From NCBI GenBank assembly GCA_003235365.1, contig QJWJ01000430.1, positions 1-64,000 on the forward strand: DNA of 64,000 nt, given 5' to 3'. Of this stretch, positions 9,996-19,075 are shown piece after piece. The position numbers and the translations under genes are program-made. This DNA is from Deltaproteobacteria bacterium (GTDB lineage: Bacteria > Myxococcota_A > Polyangia > Polyangiales > Polyangiaceae). How positions within the stretch are numbered: position 1 is the first letter of the stretch; each line of letters opens with the position of its first letter. The notes beneath the pieces were generated by a model that saw only the letters and a program-made list of their open reading frames with translations, did not search any database and was not told the origin of the DNA.

Positions 9996-10717
9996 GTGCT
10001 GAAGGCGGTGTACTCGGGGTCACCCGCCGAGAAGGAAAAGGTGTACCCGACCGTTTCGGGGGCGGGCAGGGATGGGGGACTTGCGGTCTCGCCGTTTACC
10101 GTCAGGGTTCGGGTCCCGAGGTTCGATACCTGCCACCCCATCACGCCCTCAGGAACGATGAAGCAAGCCGCCTCGGTCCCGATGTCACCGGAGGCCATCC
10201 CAATCGACAACGGCGTGCAATCGTCCGCGTCGACCGTGGGGGGCACCGCCGGGCCGCTTCCCATCGGGTCTCCCGCCTCGGAGTCTGTAGCGGGTGTAGG
10301 CGTGCCAAACCCTCCGCCGAAGTCGATGCCTCCGAAATCCGGCGCGTCGCTGGATGCCTCCGGCGTCGCGGGTTCCGGCTGCGGTTGAGGAGCAGAGTCG
10401 GGCTCGGCCGGGGCTGGCTGCGCATCGACGGCCGGAGGCTCCGCGACCGGCGCCGGTGGGTCGGGCGGCGCTTCGACCACCAACGACTCGAGATCAGCCG
10501 CTCGGGGGACGTCGTTCGACGTCTCCGCGCCGGCAGGAGCCTGCGCCGGTGGTTTTGCTGCACCTACCGCGGGCGTCTGACCAGGCCCCACCGGGGTCGC
10601 GATCGTCTGCGGAGCGAGGTCTCCGCACGCCAAAGCCATCACGACGACAGACGCGAGCGCCAGAACACGACTATCAGGTGAGCGACACACGCGACTGACG
10701 GTAGCCTCGATGTTCAC
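9989..10717 (-). CDS. Pro/Ala-rich lipoprotein of unknown function
   Basis: This 242-residue protein has a signal peptide ending in a lipobox (MALAC, Cys31) followed by a long low-complexity Pro/Ala/Glu-rich linker (about 35-150). The C-terminal 90 residues form a small folded part with two cysteines (CTPLSIG and AACFIVPEG) and beta-like sequence ending in TFSFSAGDPEYTAF. The linker may span the periplasm or peptidoglycan. The stop codon lies inside the start region of the aminotransferase gene, so the two are probably co-transcribed. No family was recognised. Confidence 0.7.
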   Translation of the reverse strand: MNIEATVSRVCRSPDSRVLALASVVVMALACGDLAPQTIATPVGPGQTPAVGAAKPPAQAPAGAETSNDVPRAADLESLVVEAPPDPPAPVAEPPAVDAQPAPAEPDSAPQPQPEPATPEASSDAPDFGGIDFGGGFGTPTPATDSEAGDPMGSGPAVPPTVDADDCTPLSIGMASGDIGTEAACFIVPEGVMGWQVSNLGTRTLTVNGETASPPSLPAPETVGYTFSFSAGDPEYTAFSTW

Positions 10718-11034
10718 CGACGTACAAGCCGGCGAAACCGGGGCTCCCAGACGAGCCGTCCAGCAATCGTGGACATCTTCAGTCTAAGCCCACGGTCCTG
10801 CAACGCCGCGACGCGCGGTCACTCACCACGAGTCTGGTCGAATCTCCGAGATCGCCAACCCGAGCGACCGATTGATGGCTTCGCAGGACACGGAACTGGC
10901 AGATCTCAGTGTCGGCCGAGCGTCCACATTTTGCGCGGCGCCCGGCTCGCGGCGAAACACTTGGAAAAAGGGCGCAAAAACCCATTCGCCCGCTATCCGT
11001 CGATGGCGATCCCCGCTATGGCAGCCGAACTCTC
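10718..11034. other. 317-nt divergent spacer
   Basis: This spacer lies between the lipoprotein gene (leftward) and the TraB-family gene (rightward). An open frame runs from 10909 into the TraB gene, but the extension is basic, low in hydrophobics and unlike the family, so I treat 10909-11034 as untranslated. Promoters are expected here; none is clear. Confidence 0.5.
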
Positions 11035-12195
11035 ATGAGCGACGCCGGTCACGTTACCCTCCTGCAATACCAAGGGCGCGAAATACATCTCATCGGGACC
11101 GCCCACATTTCTCAGCGCAGCGTCGATGAGGTCACGCGAGTCATCCGAGAGGTCAAACCGGACACGGTTTGTGTCGAGTTGGACCCAATGCGCTACGAGG
11201 CGATGACGGACGACCATCGCTTTCGCAAGCTCAACATCTTCCAGATCATTCGGGAGAAGAAGGTGTTGTTCTTGCTGTCGAGTCTCGTGCTGACCGCCTT
11301 TCAGCGTCGCATGGGAGAGAAACTCGGCGTCCGACCCGGGGCCGAGCTGCTGGCGGCAGTCAATGCCGCCAAGGAGGTCGGTGCGGAGCTGGTGCTCGCC
11401 GACCGCGACATCCAAGCGACGCTCAAGCGCAGTTGGGCCAACCTGGGGTTCTGGAACAAGATGCGCCTGCTGAGCGAGATGATCGCTTCGTTTTTCGCGT
11501 CCAACGAAATCACCGAAGAGCAAATCGAGGAGCTCAAGGACAAGGACACGATCAACGAGATGATGCGCGAGTTCGCCAAGCACATGCCCGAACTGCAGAC
11601 ACCGCTGATCGACGAACGAGACCGCTACCTCATGAGTTCGATTCAGGAGGCGCCTGGCAAGACCATCGTGGCAGTCGTCGGCGCGGGACACGTGGGGGGC
11701 ATGGTCGGCTACCTCGGTGCGGATGTCGACCGAGCTGCGCTGAGCGTGATCCCGAGCGCCAGCTTGCTGTCTCGGTCGCTCAAATGGGTCATCCCTGCGA
11801 TCATTCTTGGAGCGTTCTACTTCGGCTACACCAAACACGAGGGGGAAGGCCTGGCGCGCATGATCTACGCCTGGGTCCTGCCCAACTCGATCGGCGCGGC
11901 GCTGCTCAGCATCGTCGCAGGCGCCCGGCCTTTGACCGTGTTGACGGCCGCGGTCGCTTCACCAATCACGTCACTCAATCCCACGATCGGCGCGGGCATG
12001 GTCGCCGCGCTGGTGGAAGCGTGGTTGAGGCGTCCCACGGTCGAGGACTGCGAACAGATCAACGACGCCATCCTGTCGCTGCGCGGGATGTACGACAACG
12101 CCTTCACTCGGGTCTTGCTCGTCGCGGTAGGAGCGACGCTGGGCTCGGCATTGGGGGCCTACGTCGGTGCGGCTTGGGTCGTGAAACTGTTGTAG
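11035..12195 (+). CDS. TraB/PrgY-family membrane protein
   Basis: The 386-residue product belongs to the TraB/PrgY (GumN-like) family. It opens with the hallmark IHLIGTAHISQRSVDEV, followed by VCVELDPMRYE, and has a conserved GAGHVGGM later. The C-terminal third carries several hydrophobic segments (for example SLLSRSLKWVIPAIILGAFY, then two or three more), so the N-terminal domain is probably tethered to the inner membrane. The family includes the enterococcal pheromone-shutdown protein PrgY and shares a fold with putative metalloproteases (Tiki-like); the biochemical activity is not settled. The ATG at 11035 is chosen because family similarity begins a few residues later. Confidence 0.85.
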   Translation: MSDAGHVTLLQYQGREIHLIGTAHISQRSVDEVTRVIREVKPDTVCVELDPMRYEAMTDDHRFRKLNIFQIIREKKVLFLLSSLVLTAFQRRMGEKLGVRPGAELLAAVNAAKEVGAELVLADRDIQATLKRSWANLGFWNKMRLLSEMIASFFASNEITEEQIEELKDKDTINEMMREFAKHMPELQTPLIDERDRYLMSSIQEAPGKTIVAVVGAGHVGGMVGYLGADVDRAALSVIPSASLLSRSLKWVIPAIILGAFYFGYTKHEGEGLARMIYAWVLPNSIGAALLSIVAGARPLTVLTAAVASPITSLNPTIGAGMVAALVEAWLRRPTVEDCEQINDAILSLRGMYDNAFTRVLLVAVGATLGSALGAYVGAAWVVKLL

Positions 12196-12579
12196 TGATC
12201 CGAACTTGGGTGCTGCCGGTTCACGATTTTCACGAATCGACGGTTCACCGGCAACGAGCAGCTGACCACGACAACCGTGGCATGGTTGCACCTCTCGCTG
12301 CGCACCGTGGCACGTATGGCGCACGCTCGCGAGCGGTGTACCACCCGGAGACATCGTACGGCCCAGTGTGACCTGGGCGCACAAAAGGGCGTTGCTGGGG
12401 GAAGAGTACCTGCGACCGACGGGTTGGGAAATCATCGCTGAGATTGCCCAAAAGCGCGGCCACGAAACACTCATCCATTCGGGCGCCTCGGCACCGCCGC
12501 CGTCCGAAGACGTCTCGACTCCCCAATGGCACGACACTTGCTGTGTCTTTGGTCAGGTCGACTCACTCAACCCCACGTC
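12196..12579. other. Spacer containing an imperfect long hairpin
   Basis: The spacer holds a two-part inverted repeat at 12214-12253: an outer 7-bp stem TGCCGGT/ACCGGCA and a nested 5-bp stem CGATT/AATCG. It begins 18 nt after the TraB stop codon and may act in termination or RNA stability; there is no U-run. A rightward frame from 12368 has plausible codon use for about 70 codons but no recognisable similarity. Confidence 0.45.
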
Positions 12580-13584
12580 ATGTCCTCTGAATCCAACCCC
12601 ATCAGTAGTGTTCGCCACCCGTGGCTGCCCTGTGGCACGGTGGTCGCCGGGCGCTATCGTGTCGACGAATGGATCGGCGGTGGAGGCATGGGCATCGTGT
12701 ATCGTGCGACGCAGCTCGACACGGGGCGAGCGGTCGCGCTCAAGCATCTCCAACCGCGTTTGGCTGAAAACGCGTGGGCGAAGATGCGTTTTTTGCGCGA
12801 AGCGAGGATGTTGGGGCGTTTTCGCGGGGAGCATTTGCCTCGTTTGCTCGACGTAGGCCAAGCGCCGGGCGGAATGCTCTACACCGTGCTCGAGTTGTTG
12901 GACGGACCCGACCTGCGTCGCGTACTCAACCACGGACTCATCGAGCCCGAGCAAGCCAAGAGCATCACGTTGCAGCTGTGCGACGCATTGCAGGAGGTGC
13001 ACGCCGCGAACGTCGTGCACCGCGACATCAAACCGGAAAACGTCGTGTTTACCGCCAACCCCGGGTCGTTTCCGACGGTGAAATTGGTGGACTTCGGCAT
13101 CGCCAAAGAGATCGCGTTCGGATCGCGCCCCCGACGCTCCGGCACTCAAACGGTGGGGTCGCCCAAGTACATGGCCCCAGAGCAACACCAAGCCTCGCAA
13201 TGGGTCGACCACCGGGCGGACATCTGGTCCTTGGGCGCGGTGTTGTTCGAAATGCTCACTGGCGCAACGCCGCCACGCCCCGACGAAACGACCGAGCCGT
13301 ACCGACCGCCAATCCCATTGGTGTCCGCCGAGTTCGAAGCGCTCATTCACAAGTGTCTCGCACCCGATCCGGCGCGCCGCTACCAATGCGTCCAGCACTT
13401 GGCCGTCGAGTTGGGCAAGCTCGACAGCCTGACGATGCCCGGGCAACTGGCTCTCGGCACGGCCAACTCGGGCGTGCACAACCCAAAGACGAGCGGCATC
13501 TACAGGCGTCCCAACGCAAGAAGCGACGCCAACCAGGATCGCGTGGTGACCCTGAATGTGGTCGACCGTGTCGGTCAGTACTGA
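12580..13584 (+). CDS. Hanks-type Ser/Thr protein kinase
   Basis: This 334-residue cytoplasmic kinase has a complete core: glycine loop IGGGGMGIV (from about residue 32), ATP-binding lysine K55 in VALKH, catalytic HRDIKPEN (147-154), DFG (171-173), and an APE-like APEQ in the activation segment. The domain ends near residue 285, and a short polar tail follows with no membrane helix or sensor domain, so it is a soluble single-domain kinase. An alternative ATG at 12526 would add 18 residues; 12580 was chosen because the kinase homology begins shortly after it. Substrates are unknown. The gene is monocistronic as far as visible. Confidence 0.88.
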   Translation: MSSESNPISSVRHPWLPCGTVVAGRYRVDEWIGGGGMGIVYRATQLDTGRAVALKHLQPRLAENAWAKMRFLREARMLGRFRGEHLPRLLDVGQAPGGMLYTVLELLDGPDLRRVLNHGLIEPEQAKSITLQLCDALQEVHAANVVHRDIKPENVVFTANPGSFPTVKLVDFGIAKEIAFGSRPRRSGTQTVGSPKYMAPEQHQASQWVDHRADIWSLGAVLFEMLTGATPPRPDETTEPYRPPIPLVSAEFEALIHKCLAPDPARRYQCVQHLAVELGKLDSLTMPGQLALGTANSGVHNPKTSGIYRRPNARSDANQDRVVTLNVVDRVGQY

Positions 13585-13729
13585 CGACACCCCGCTGCAC
13601 CGACATCCTTCGTCCAAGGGCTCGTAACTCCGGGTGACAGCAGGGCTTTCGACACTGGCGTCGTCCGTCGTTGGTGACACGCTGTCGGAGTCTGGGCCGT
13701 TGGGGGCCCACGTTGCGCTTCGAGGTACC

Positions 13730-14887
13730 ATGCCGCGTTCGATCGCCCGTCTGAGTTTGCAGACTTCTCACGCCCGCATTCCCATTCTGCGGTCGCCCGG
13801 CGCGCGCACGGCGACTGCGTTGTTGGCGGTGCTGTGCAGCGCATGCGGCGACGAGGGCGAAGGCAGTGTCGAAGTCGTCAACCCACTGACCAATCCCGAG
13901 TCGGGACCGGCAGCAGGCAACGCCGACGGCGATTGCGACATTCCGGCATCGGCGGGACTCGAAGACGTGTCGAACCCGACGACGGTGGTCGGAGACGGAA
14001 GCGCGGACAGTTGTACCGGGGACGCCTTCATCGATGCGGTCGCCAAAGGCGGCGTGATCACGTTCGACTGCGGCGACGACCCGGTCACGATTACCCTCGA
14101 CCGCCCCGCAAAGGTGTTCAACGACGCCAGTGAAGAGATCGTGATCGACGGCGGTGGCCTGGTCACACTCAGCGGCGCTGGACGAACCCGCATCCTCTAC
14201 ATGAACACCTGCGACGAAAACCAGAAATGGACGACGAGCCACTGCCAGGATCAAGACCATCCCCGCTTGACGGTGCAGAACCTGACGTTCATCGACGCCA
14301 ACTCCAAGAACGAGGACGAATACGACGGAGGCGGCGCCATCTACGTTCGCGGGGGGCGCTTCAAGGTCATCAACTCTCGCTTCTTCAACAACGTCTGCGC
14401 CGATCGGGGCCCCGACGTCGGCGGCGCGGGGATCCGCATCTTCTCTCAGTTTCAAGGAAACCCCGTCTACGTCGTCAACAGCACGTTTGGCGGCGAGGAT
14501 GGCTTCGGAAACACGTGCTCCAATGGGGGTGGCATCAGCAGCATCGGTGTGTCCTGGACGATCCTCAACAGCACGTTCAGCTACAACCACGCCATCGGCA
14601 ACGGCGGCAACCCAGCTGAAGGCGGCACCCCGGGTGGCGGCAGCGGCGGGGCGATCTACAACGACGGCAACACGATGACGTTGTCGATCTGCGGCACGCT
14701 CATCGAACACAACGACGTCAAAGCCTACGGGTCGGGGATCTTCTTCGTCACCAACGACCACAGCGGGGACATCCGTATCGTCGACTCCGTAGTCCGTGAC
14801 AACACGGGCGGTGCTTGGAACGTGTTGCCTGGCATCTCGATGCACGACGACACCAAGCGAGACATTCGGAACTCGACGATCGAGTGA
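13730..14887 (+). CDS. Right-handed beta-helix (polymorphic-outer-membrane/pectate-lyase-like) lipoprotein
   Basis: The 385-residue product starts at an ATG with GAGG 5 nt upstream. It has a signal peptide with lipobox CSAC (the frame could also start at 13634). From about residue 75 the sequence has beta-helix features: VVGDGSADSCTGDAF, then repeating short strands with Asn ladders (VINSRFFNN, VVNSTFGG, ILNSTFSYN, IVDSVVRDN). This is the parallel beta-helix layout of pectate-lyase-like and Pmp-like surface proteins. No catalytic residues could be placed. It is likely a surface lipoprotein that binds or cleaves polysaccharide, or a structural adhesin. Confidence 0.75.
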   Translation: MPRSIARLSLQTSHARIPILRSPGARTATALLAVLCSACGDEGEGSVEVVNPLTNPESGPAAGNADGDCDIPASAGLEDVSNPTTVVGDGSADSCTGDAFIDAVAKGGVITFDCGDDPVTITLDRPAKVFNDASEEIVIDGGGLVTLSGAGRTRILYMNTCDENQKWTTSHCQDQDHPRLTVQNLTFIDANSKNEDEYDGGGAIYVRGGRFKVINSRFFNNVCADRGPDVGGAGIRIFSQFQGNPVYVVNSTFGGEDGFGNTCSNGGGISSIGVSWTILNSTFSYNHAIGNGGNPAEGGTPGGGSGGAIYNDGNTMTLSICGTLIEHNDVKAYGSGIFFVTNDHSGDIRIVDSVVRDNTGGAWNVLPGISMHDDTKRDIRNSTIE

Positions 14888-14954
14888 CGGCTCAGCGCGT
14901 CGAGCATTCGCCATCCGACTGGTGCACGGCGAAACCGCAGCCCGTCCGCCCTGC

Positions 14955-14975
14955 CCTCGCAATCCTGGTGCGAGG
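14955..14975. terminator. Weak hairpin between convergent genes
   Basis: A 7-bp stem CCTCGCA/TGCGAGG with a 7-nt loop lies between the beta-helix gene and the convergent glutathione S-transferase gene. There is no T-run on either strand, so intrinsic termination is only possible. Confidence 0.3.
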
Positions 14976-14992
14976 CTCCGCGGGAGGGGCGC

Positions 14993-15595
14993 TCACGCGG
15001 GGGGGCGGCTCTGCGCCACACTCGGACGCTCGGCGTGGCGCTCGCAGGCAGCGACGATGCGCGGATGTCGATCGATGGGATAGGCGTTGCGCAGCCGCAT
15101 CCAGCCAACACTAGTGACCAAGGCGATTTCCGGCAGCCCGAAGCTGTCCGGCTCGTCCCAGCGCCCCCCCGTCATGCGCTGCTCGACCCAGGTCATCGCC
15201 GCGGCTGCACGCTGACCCTGCTTGTGCACGTAGCCGCCCTCGTCCGCGGTGACGCCGTCTTTGCCGAGATAGAACGCATTGATCAGCGAGTCGAGCGCGC
15301 CGTCCACGACGGTGACGAAGTTGATCAAATCGAGATTGGACGAGGCCTGTGGCGTGAGGGGACCGGGGCCGAAGCGCTCGATGAGAGTGCGGATGATGAC
15401 CGCCGAGTCGAACAGTTCTTGCCCGTCGAGCCGAGCCGTCGGCACCTTCCACAACGGGTTGCAGCGACGCAGTGCCGCCTGTCCTTCGGTCGTCGTCACG
15501 TCGACGAAGTCCGTTTCGACCCCGAGCTCCGAGGCAACGATGCGCACGCGGCGAACGTAAGGAGACGTCAGTGACCCAAAAAGCTCCAGCGCCAT
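14993..15595 (-). CDS. Glutathione S-transferase family protein
   Basis: The 200-residue protein has the two-part GST layout. The N-terminal thioredoxin-like domain (ELFGSLTSPYVRRVRI, then the cis-proline turn NPLWKVPTARLDG and the glutathione-contacting FDSAVIIRTL) covers residues 1-80; a helical C-terminal domain follows. The N-terminal Ser/Tyr region (SLTSPYVR) suits catalytic Ser-type GSTs. The length is normal. It probably conjugates or reduces electrophiles with glutathione, but the substrate is unknown. The gene lies alone between convergent and divergent neighbours. Confidence 0.85.
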   Translation of the reverse strand: MALELFGSLTSPYVRRVRIVASELGVETDFVDVTTTEGQAALRRCNPLWKVPTARLDGQELFDSAVIIRTLIERFGPGPLTPQASSNLDLINFVTVVDGALDSLINAFYLGKDGVTADEGGYVHKQGQRAAAAMTWVEQRMTGGRWDEPDSFGLPEIALVTSVGWMRLRNAYPIDRHPRIVAACERHAERPSVAQSRPPA

Positions 15596-15886
15596 GGCGG
15601 TTATTTCGCACGAATCACCGCAGGGCGGAAGACCGACGTCGAGAGTGCACGCCGCCGCATCCGGTGCCGCGCGGACGAGACGTGACGCGGCGAGTGCGAC
15701 GCGTCAGCCCCCGTCGAACCGCGAATCGACCCAACCCATTCGACCCACACCGGAGGCGAACTTCCAACACAAACCGAACTGTTCGCTCCGCAGCGATTCG
15801 CAGTGGGATCTGCATTGAATTGATCGCGGCTGCCCGCCGACTTCGAGTGACCCACACTCGTGCCGCGAGACGTCTGTGTGCGCACG

Positions 15887-17008
15887 ATGTCGATTTCCGT
15901 CTCATTCAGTCGTCAGGTCGCGCTTCTTGCCATTTGCGCCAGCGGTTCGGCCGCGTGCTCATCGGGCTCGGCCGAGCGCCAAAGTTCCCCGGCCATTGCC
16001 GCACGACCCACCACGGCAACGCCCACGCAACCCGTTGAACGAGCGGCACCACCCACGCCGAGCCCCGAGCAGCTGAGCGGCACGCCGGTCGCCTTGCACG
16101 GCGCGTTGCACACCGAAGGGGCGAAGCTGATGGATGAACACGGTGCCGTCGTGCAGTTGCGCGGTCCGAGCTCGATGTGGCTCAACTGGGAGCAGTCGGG
16201 GTACGCGTCCAATCCCGACCTGTTGACCCTGATGCGCGACAGCTGGGGTGCCACACTCGTCCGGGCAGCTATGGGCGTCGACGCTCCGGGCGCCTACTTG
16301 ACCGTGCCCGACAAGGCGGAGCGCGACTTGCGCGCCGTCGTGGACAACGCGATCAATCTCGGGCTGTACGTGATCATCGATTGGCACGACCACGAAGCGT
16401 TGGATCACGTCGAAGAGTCGGTCGCGTTCTTCAAGAAGATGGCGACGACTTACGGCGGGTATCCAAACATCATCTACGAGGTATTCAACGAACCGCTGCA
16501 GCTGGACTGGTCGACGGAGCTCAAGCCGTACCACGAGCGGCTCGTCAGCGAGATCCGCGCGATCGACCCCGACAACCTGATCATTCTGGGCACGCCCAAT
16601 TGGTCGCAGTACGTCGATGACGCCTCGGACGATCCCGTCGTGGGGGAGAATCTGGCTTACACGCTGCACTTCTACTCGTGCACCCACAAACGTGAATTCC
16701 GCAACCGTGGAGATTGGGCATTGAATCGCAACGTGCCGGTGTTCGTGACCGAATGGGGAGCGAGTCATTCGGACGGGGGCACGGCGGACAACCCGGGCTT
16801 GTGCCTCGACGAGGCCGAACTGTGGCACGAGTGGATGAACACGCACCAGATCAGTTGGGCGGCGTGGAAGCTGGACGACTGCCCCGACGAAACCTGTTAC
16901 TTCACCGCTGGAGCGCCGGCGGACGGGAGCTTCCGCCCCGACCAACTCACCGCCCACGGTGCGTTCGTCCGGGACAAGATGATGACGGCGACCGCCAGCG
17001 CCCAGTAG
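15887..17008 (+). CDS. GH5-family glycoside hydrolase (cellulase-like), lipoprotein
   Basis: This 373-residue protein has a signal peptide with lipobox SAAC and a Pro/Thr-rich linker, so the catalytic domain is probably displayed on the cell surface. The TIM-barrel domain (from about residue 65) has the GH5 features: RGPSSMWLNW near the first strand, YEVFNEP with the acid/base Glu202, and VTEWGAS with the nucleophile Glu289 (numbering from the ATG at 15887). Members hydrolyse beta-1,4-glucans, mannans and related polymers. A GTG at 15860 would add nine residues; the ATG gives a better signal peptide. The polymer substrate cannot be told. Confidence 0.9.
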   Translation: MSISVSFSRQVALLAICASGSAACSSGSAERQSSPAIAARPTTATPTQPVERAAPPTPSPEQLSGTPVALHGALHTEGAKLMDEHGAVVQLRGPSSMWLNWEQSGYASNPDLLTLMRDSWGATLVRAAMGVDAPGAYLTVPDKAERDLRAVVDNAINLGLYVIIDWHDHEALDHVEESVAFFKKMATTYGGYPNIIYEVFNEPLQLDWSTELKPYHERLVSEIRAIDPDNLIILGTPNWSQYVDDASDDPVVGENLAYTLHFYSCTHKREFRNRGDWALNRNVPVFVTEWGASHSDGGTADNPGLCLDEAELWHEWMNTHQISWAAWKLDDCPDETCYFTAGAPADGSFRPDQLTAHGAFVRDKMMTATASAQ

Positions 17009-17061
17009 GCGGGCAAATCGCGAACGCGCCCGTTCTCACCGACCCGGTCACACCAACGCAA

Positions 17062-18987
17062 TCACGACTTGGGACGAGGCGCCCCCGGCGCACGCCAGCT
17101 CGTCACGCGGAACTTGCGCGTGGGGTTGGCGGGTTGCCCCGGCGCCGGGCTGTCGACTTGCAACGTGTCGACTTCGAAGCTGACGACCTTGTCTTGCTCA
17201 CGCCCAGTGCGCTCGTGATACTTCTGAATCCACTCCGTCAGCGGCCGATGATGGCGCTTGTCGCCCGGTAACCGTTGCATGTACGAAACGAAGTACACGG
17301 AAAGCCCCGGTCGGAGCGGCATCTCTCGACTGGTCGCATCGCGAGCGACCCCGGCAGCCTCGGCGAGCGGATCGACGTGACGCCCATCCGTCGTCACTGC
17401 GTCGACTGCCAGGTACACGTCGTTGCGCGGGACGTCGGGCGCGAACATCTGCCAACCCTGTTGCAGGCGCGTGATCGAAATCACCGCCAGGTGCCAGCGC
17501 CCCGGTTCAGGCTTGAACTCCTTGGGGATCGCACGATTCTCCATCAGCATCTGCAACGTCGAAGCATAGATGAGAAAGACGACCACGGCTTCGCGCAGGA
17601 CGTGCGAGACACGACGAGCAATGAGCCGATGACCCGGCAACTCGCTCGACGCGGCATCGTCGGCCGTGGCCGCCGCACCCGCGTCTTCCTGCACGAGTGG
17701 CGAAATCCCCCAGAAACGACTCTGGCCCTGGGGATCTGAATCCATGTGCGCGCAGAAGCGCTCGCACAGTTGCCAGAACGGCGGAAGCCGCATCCCCCAC
17801 GCCACGGGCAGCAGTAACGGCGCAACGGACACCAGTCGAACCAAAGCGGCCGCACCGGCAACCCACGACTTGCCGTCATCGCCACCGACGACCAACGCCC
17901 GGCCTCGCAACTGCTCGGGCACCGTCGCAGCACTGTCGTCGTCGCTCACCGAAGAGACCAGGCGCAAGCGCCCCAGCCAGTCGAGGCGAACGAACACCCG
18001 CAGCAGCTGATGCGCCACCGCGTTGTCGGGATCCACCACTACTTGCCAAGTGCGACAGTGTCTTCGGAGCTTGCGTTCGGCCCAGTCCCAGTTCTCCTTC
18101 GGTAAGAGAATCAGACTGTAAACCATCATCACGTACGAGAAGACTCCCAGATTGGCAAACGAGGCGATACCGACGTGCAAGGCAACGACCAGAACGATTG
18201 CCAGGGGGCGAGCCACGGCGCGGAACACCGGCGTCAGGATCAACAGGCTGAGCGCGGCTTCCATCGCGAGGGTGCTCCAGGACAACCCCTTCGCGACAGC
18301 GAGCGGAAGGTCGCGCGCCCAAACGGCAAAGGCCGTAGCTTGGCGTGTCTGTTGCCACATGTAGTAGACGGCCGACCCGTCGCGCCACGTCTCGCCGTGC
18401 TTGTGAATGGTGTTGAAGAAGTAAATGGACGCAAACTGAACTGACGCGGCCATCACGGCCAAAGACACGATAGGAGCCGAGTCCGGTGTTCGCGACTGGG
18501 TCGCCTCGAGTTGCGCGAAGCTCCTTTCTCGACAGGAACGCAGATCGGCGAGCAGCGCGTCGACCGAAAACCGCCGTCCGAGCGGAAGAAAAACGGTCCA
18601 AACACACAGGATGCACAGGACGAAGTCGCCACCATTGGACAGAATGTCGACTCGGATTTGCAGGCTCAGGATGGAGACGAGCGCCAGGACCTGAAACAGC
18701 CGCGTTCGATAGCCGACGAGCAACCCCAGGTAGGCGGCCGCCACGCCCACCATGAGCACGCGCGACTCCTCGATGGTGGAGCAGCCCCAGAACACCGACG
18801 GCACCCAGGCGCGAAGCGGGCGCCACAAGCCGGTGTGGTTGGGCAACAGACCGTCGTTGGCGTACCAGAGCCCCGCGTCCATTGCCCGATGCAGCAGATC
18901 GCCGAGCAAGAGAATCGCCAGGGCGATGCGAAACAGCCCCAACGTCCGGGGGTCGACGCTCAGTACCTTGCGCTTGAACCAATCCAC
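17062..18987 (-). CDS. HTTM-domain (vitamin K-dependent carboxylase-like) membrane protein
   Basis: The 641-residue protein matches the HTTM family, bacterial relatives of gamma-glutamyl carboxylase. It starts with VDPRTLGLFRIALAILLLGDLL and has several transmembrane helices in the first 300 residues, with the family-like ASIYFFNTIHKHGETWRDGSAVYYMW around residues 185-215. Further helices sit near 360-390 and 450-475, and a soluble C-terminal region follows. The true reaction of bacterial HTTM proteins is mostly unknown. The gene is convergent with the GH5 gene (53 nt between them) and follows the VIT/VWA gene in the same direction, though a strong hairpin separates the two. Confidence 0.85.
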   Translation of the reverse strand: MDWFKRKVLSVDPRTLGLFRIALAILLLGDLLHRAMDAGLWYANDGLLPNHTGLWRPLRAWVPSVFWGCSTIEESRVLMVGVAAAYLGLLVGYRTRLFQVLALVSILSLQIRVDILSNGGDFVLCILCVWTVFLPLGRRFSVDALLADLRSCRERSFAQLEATQSRTPDSAPIVSLAVMAASVQFASIYFFNTIHKHGETWRDGSAVYYMWQQTRQATAFAVWARDLPLAVAKGLSWSTLAMEAALSLLILTPVFRAVARPLAIVLVVALHVGIASFANLGVFSYVMMVYSLILLPKENWDWAERKLRRHCRTWQVVVDPDNAVAHQLLRVFVRLDWLGRLRLVSSVSDDDSAATVPEQLRGRALVVGGDDGKSWVAGAAALVRLVSVAPLLLPVAWGMRLPPFWQLCERFCAHMDSDPQGQSRFWGISPLVQEDAGAAATADDAASSELPGHRLIARRVSHVLREAVVVFLIYASTLQMLMENRAIPKEFKPEPGRWHLAVISITRLQQGWQMFAPDVPRNDVYLAVDAVTTDGRHVDPLAEAAGVARDATSREMPLRPGLSVYFVSYMQRLPGDKRHHRPLTEWIQKYHERTGREQDKVVSFEVDTLQVDSPAPGQPANPTRKFRVTSWRAPGAPRPKS

Positions 18988-19035
18988 GAGCGCCTTTTAC
19001 CCGATGCACCCGCAACCGGTCCTGAAAATACTGCG

Positions 19036-19064
19036 GCCGTGAGCGTGCGGACCACGCTCACGGC
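19036..19064 (-). terminator. Strong hairpin terminator after the VIT/VWA gene
   Basis: A perfect 12-bp stem (GCCGTGAGCGTG/CACGCTCACGGC) with a 5-nt loop begins 12 nt past the leftward stop codon at 19076. On the minus strand it is followed by a T-rich stretch (GCAGTATTTTC). It probably ends the VIT/VWA transcript before the HTTM gene. Confidence 0.65.
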
Positions 19065-19075
19065 GCGGCGAGCAC

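Noticed and set aside
12368-12580. Possible short gene starting GTG at 12368
   Set aside because: Codon use looks coding-like for about 70 codons, but the frame runs on into the kinase gene in another frame, and there is neither a good ribosome binding site nor similarity.
13343-14962. Long leftward open frame of 539 codons
   Set aside because: Antisense to the beta-helix lipoprotein; Arg/Val/Asp-rich low-complexity composition, typical of shadows in high-GC DNA.
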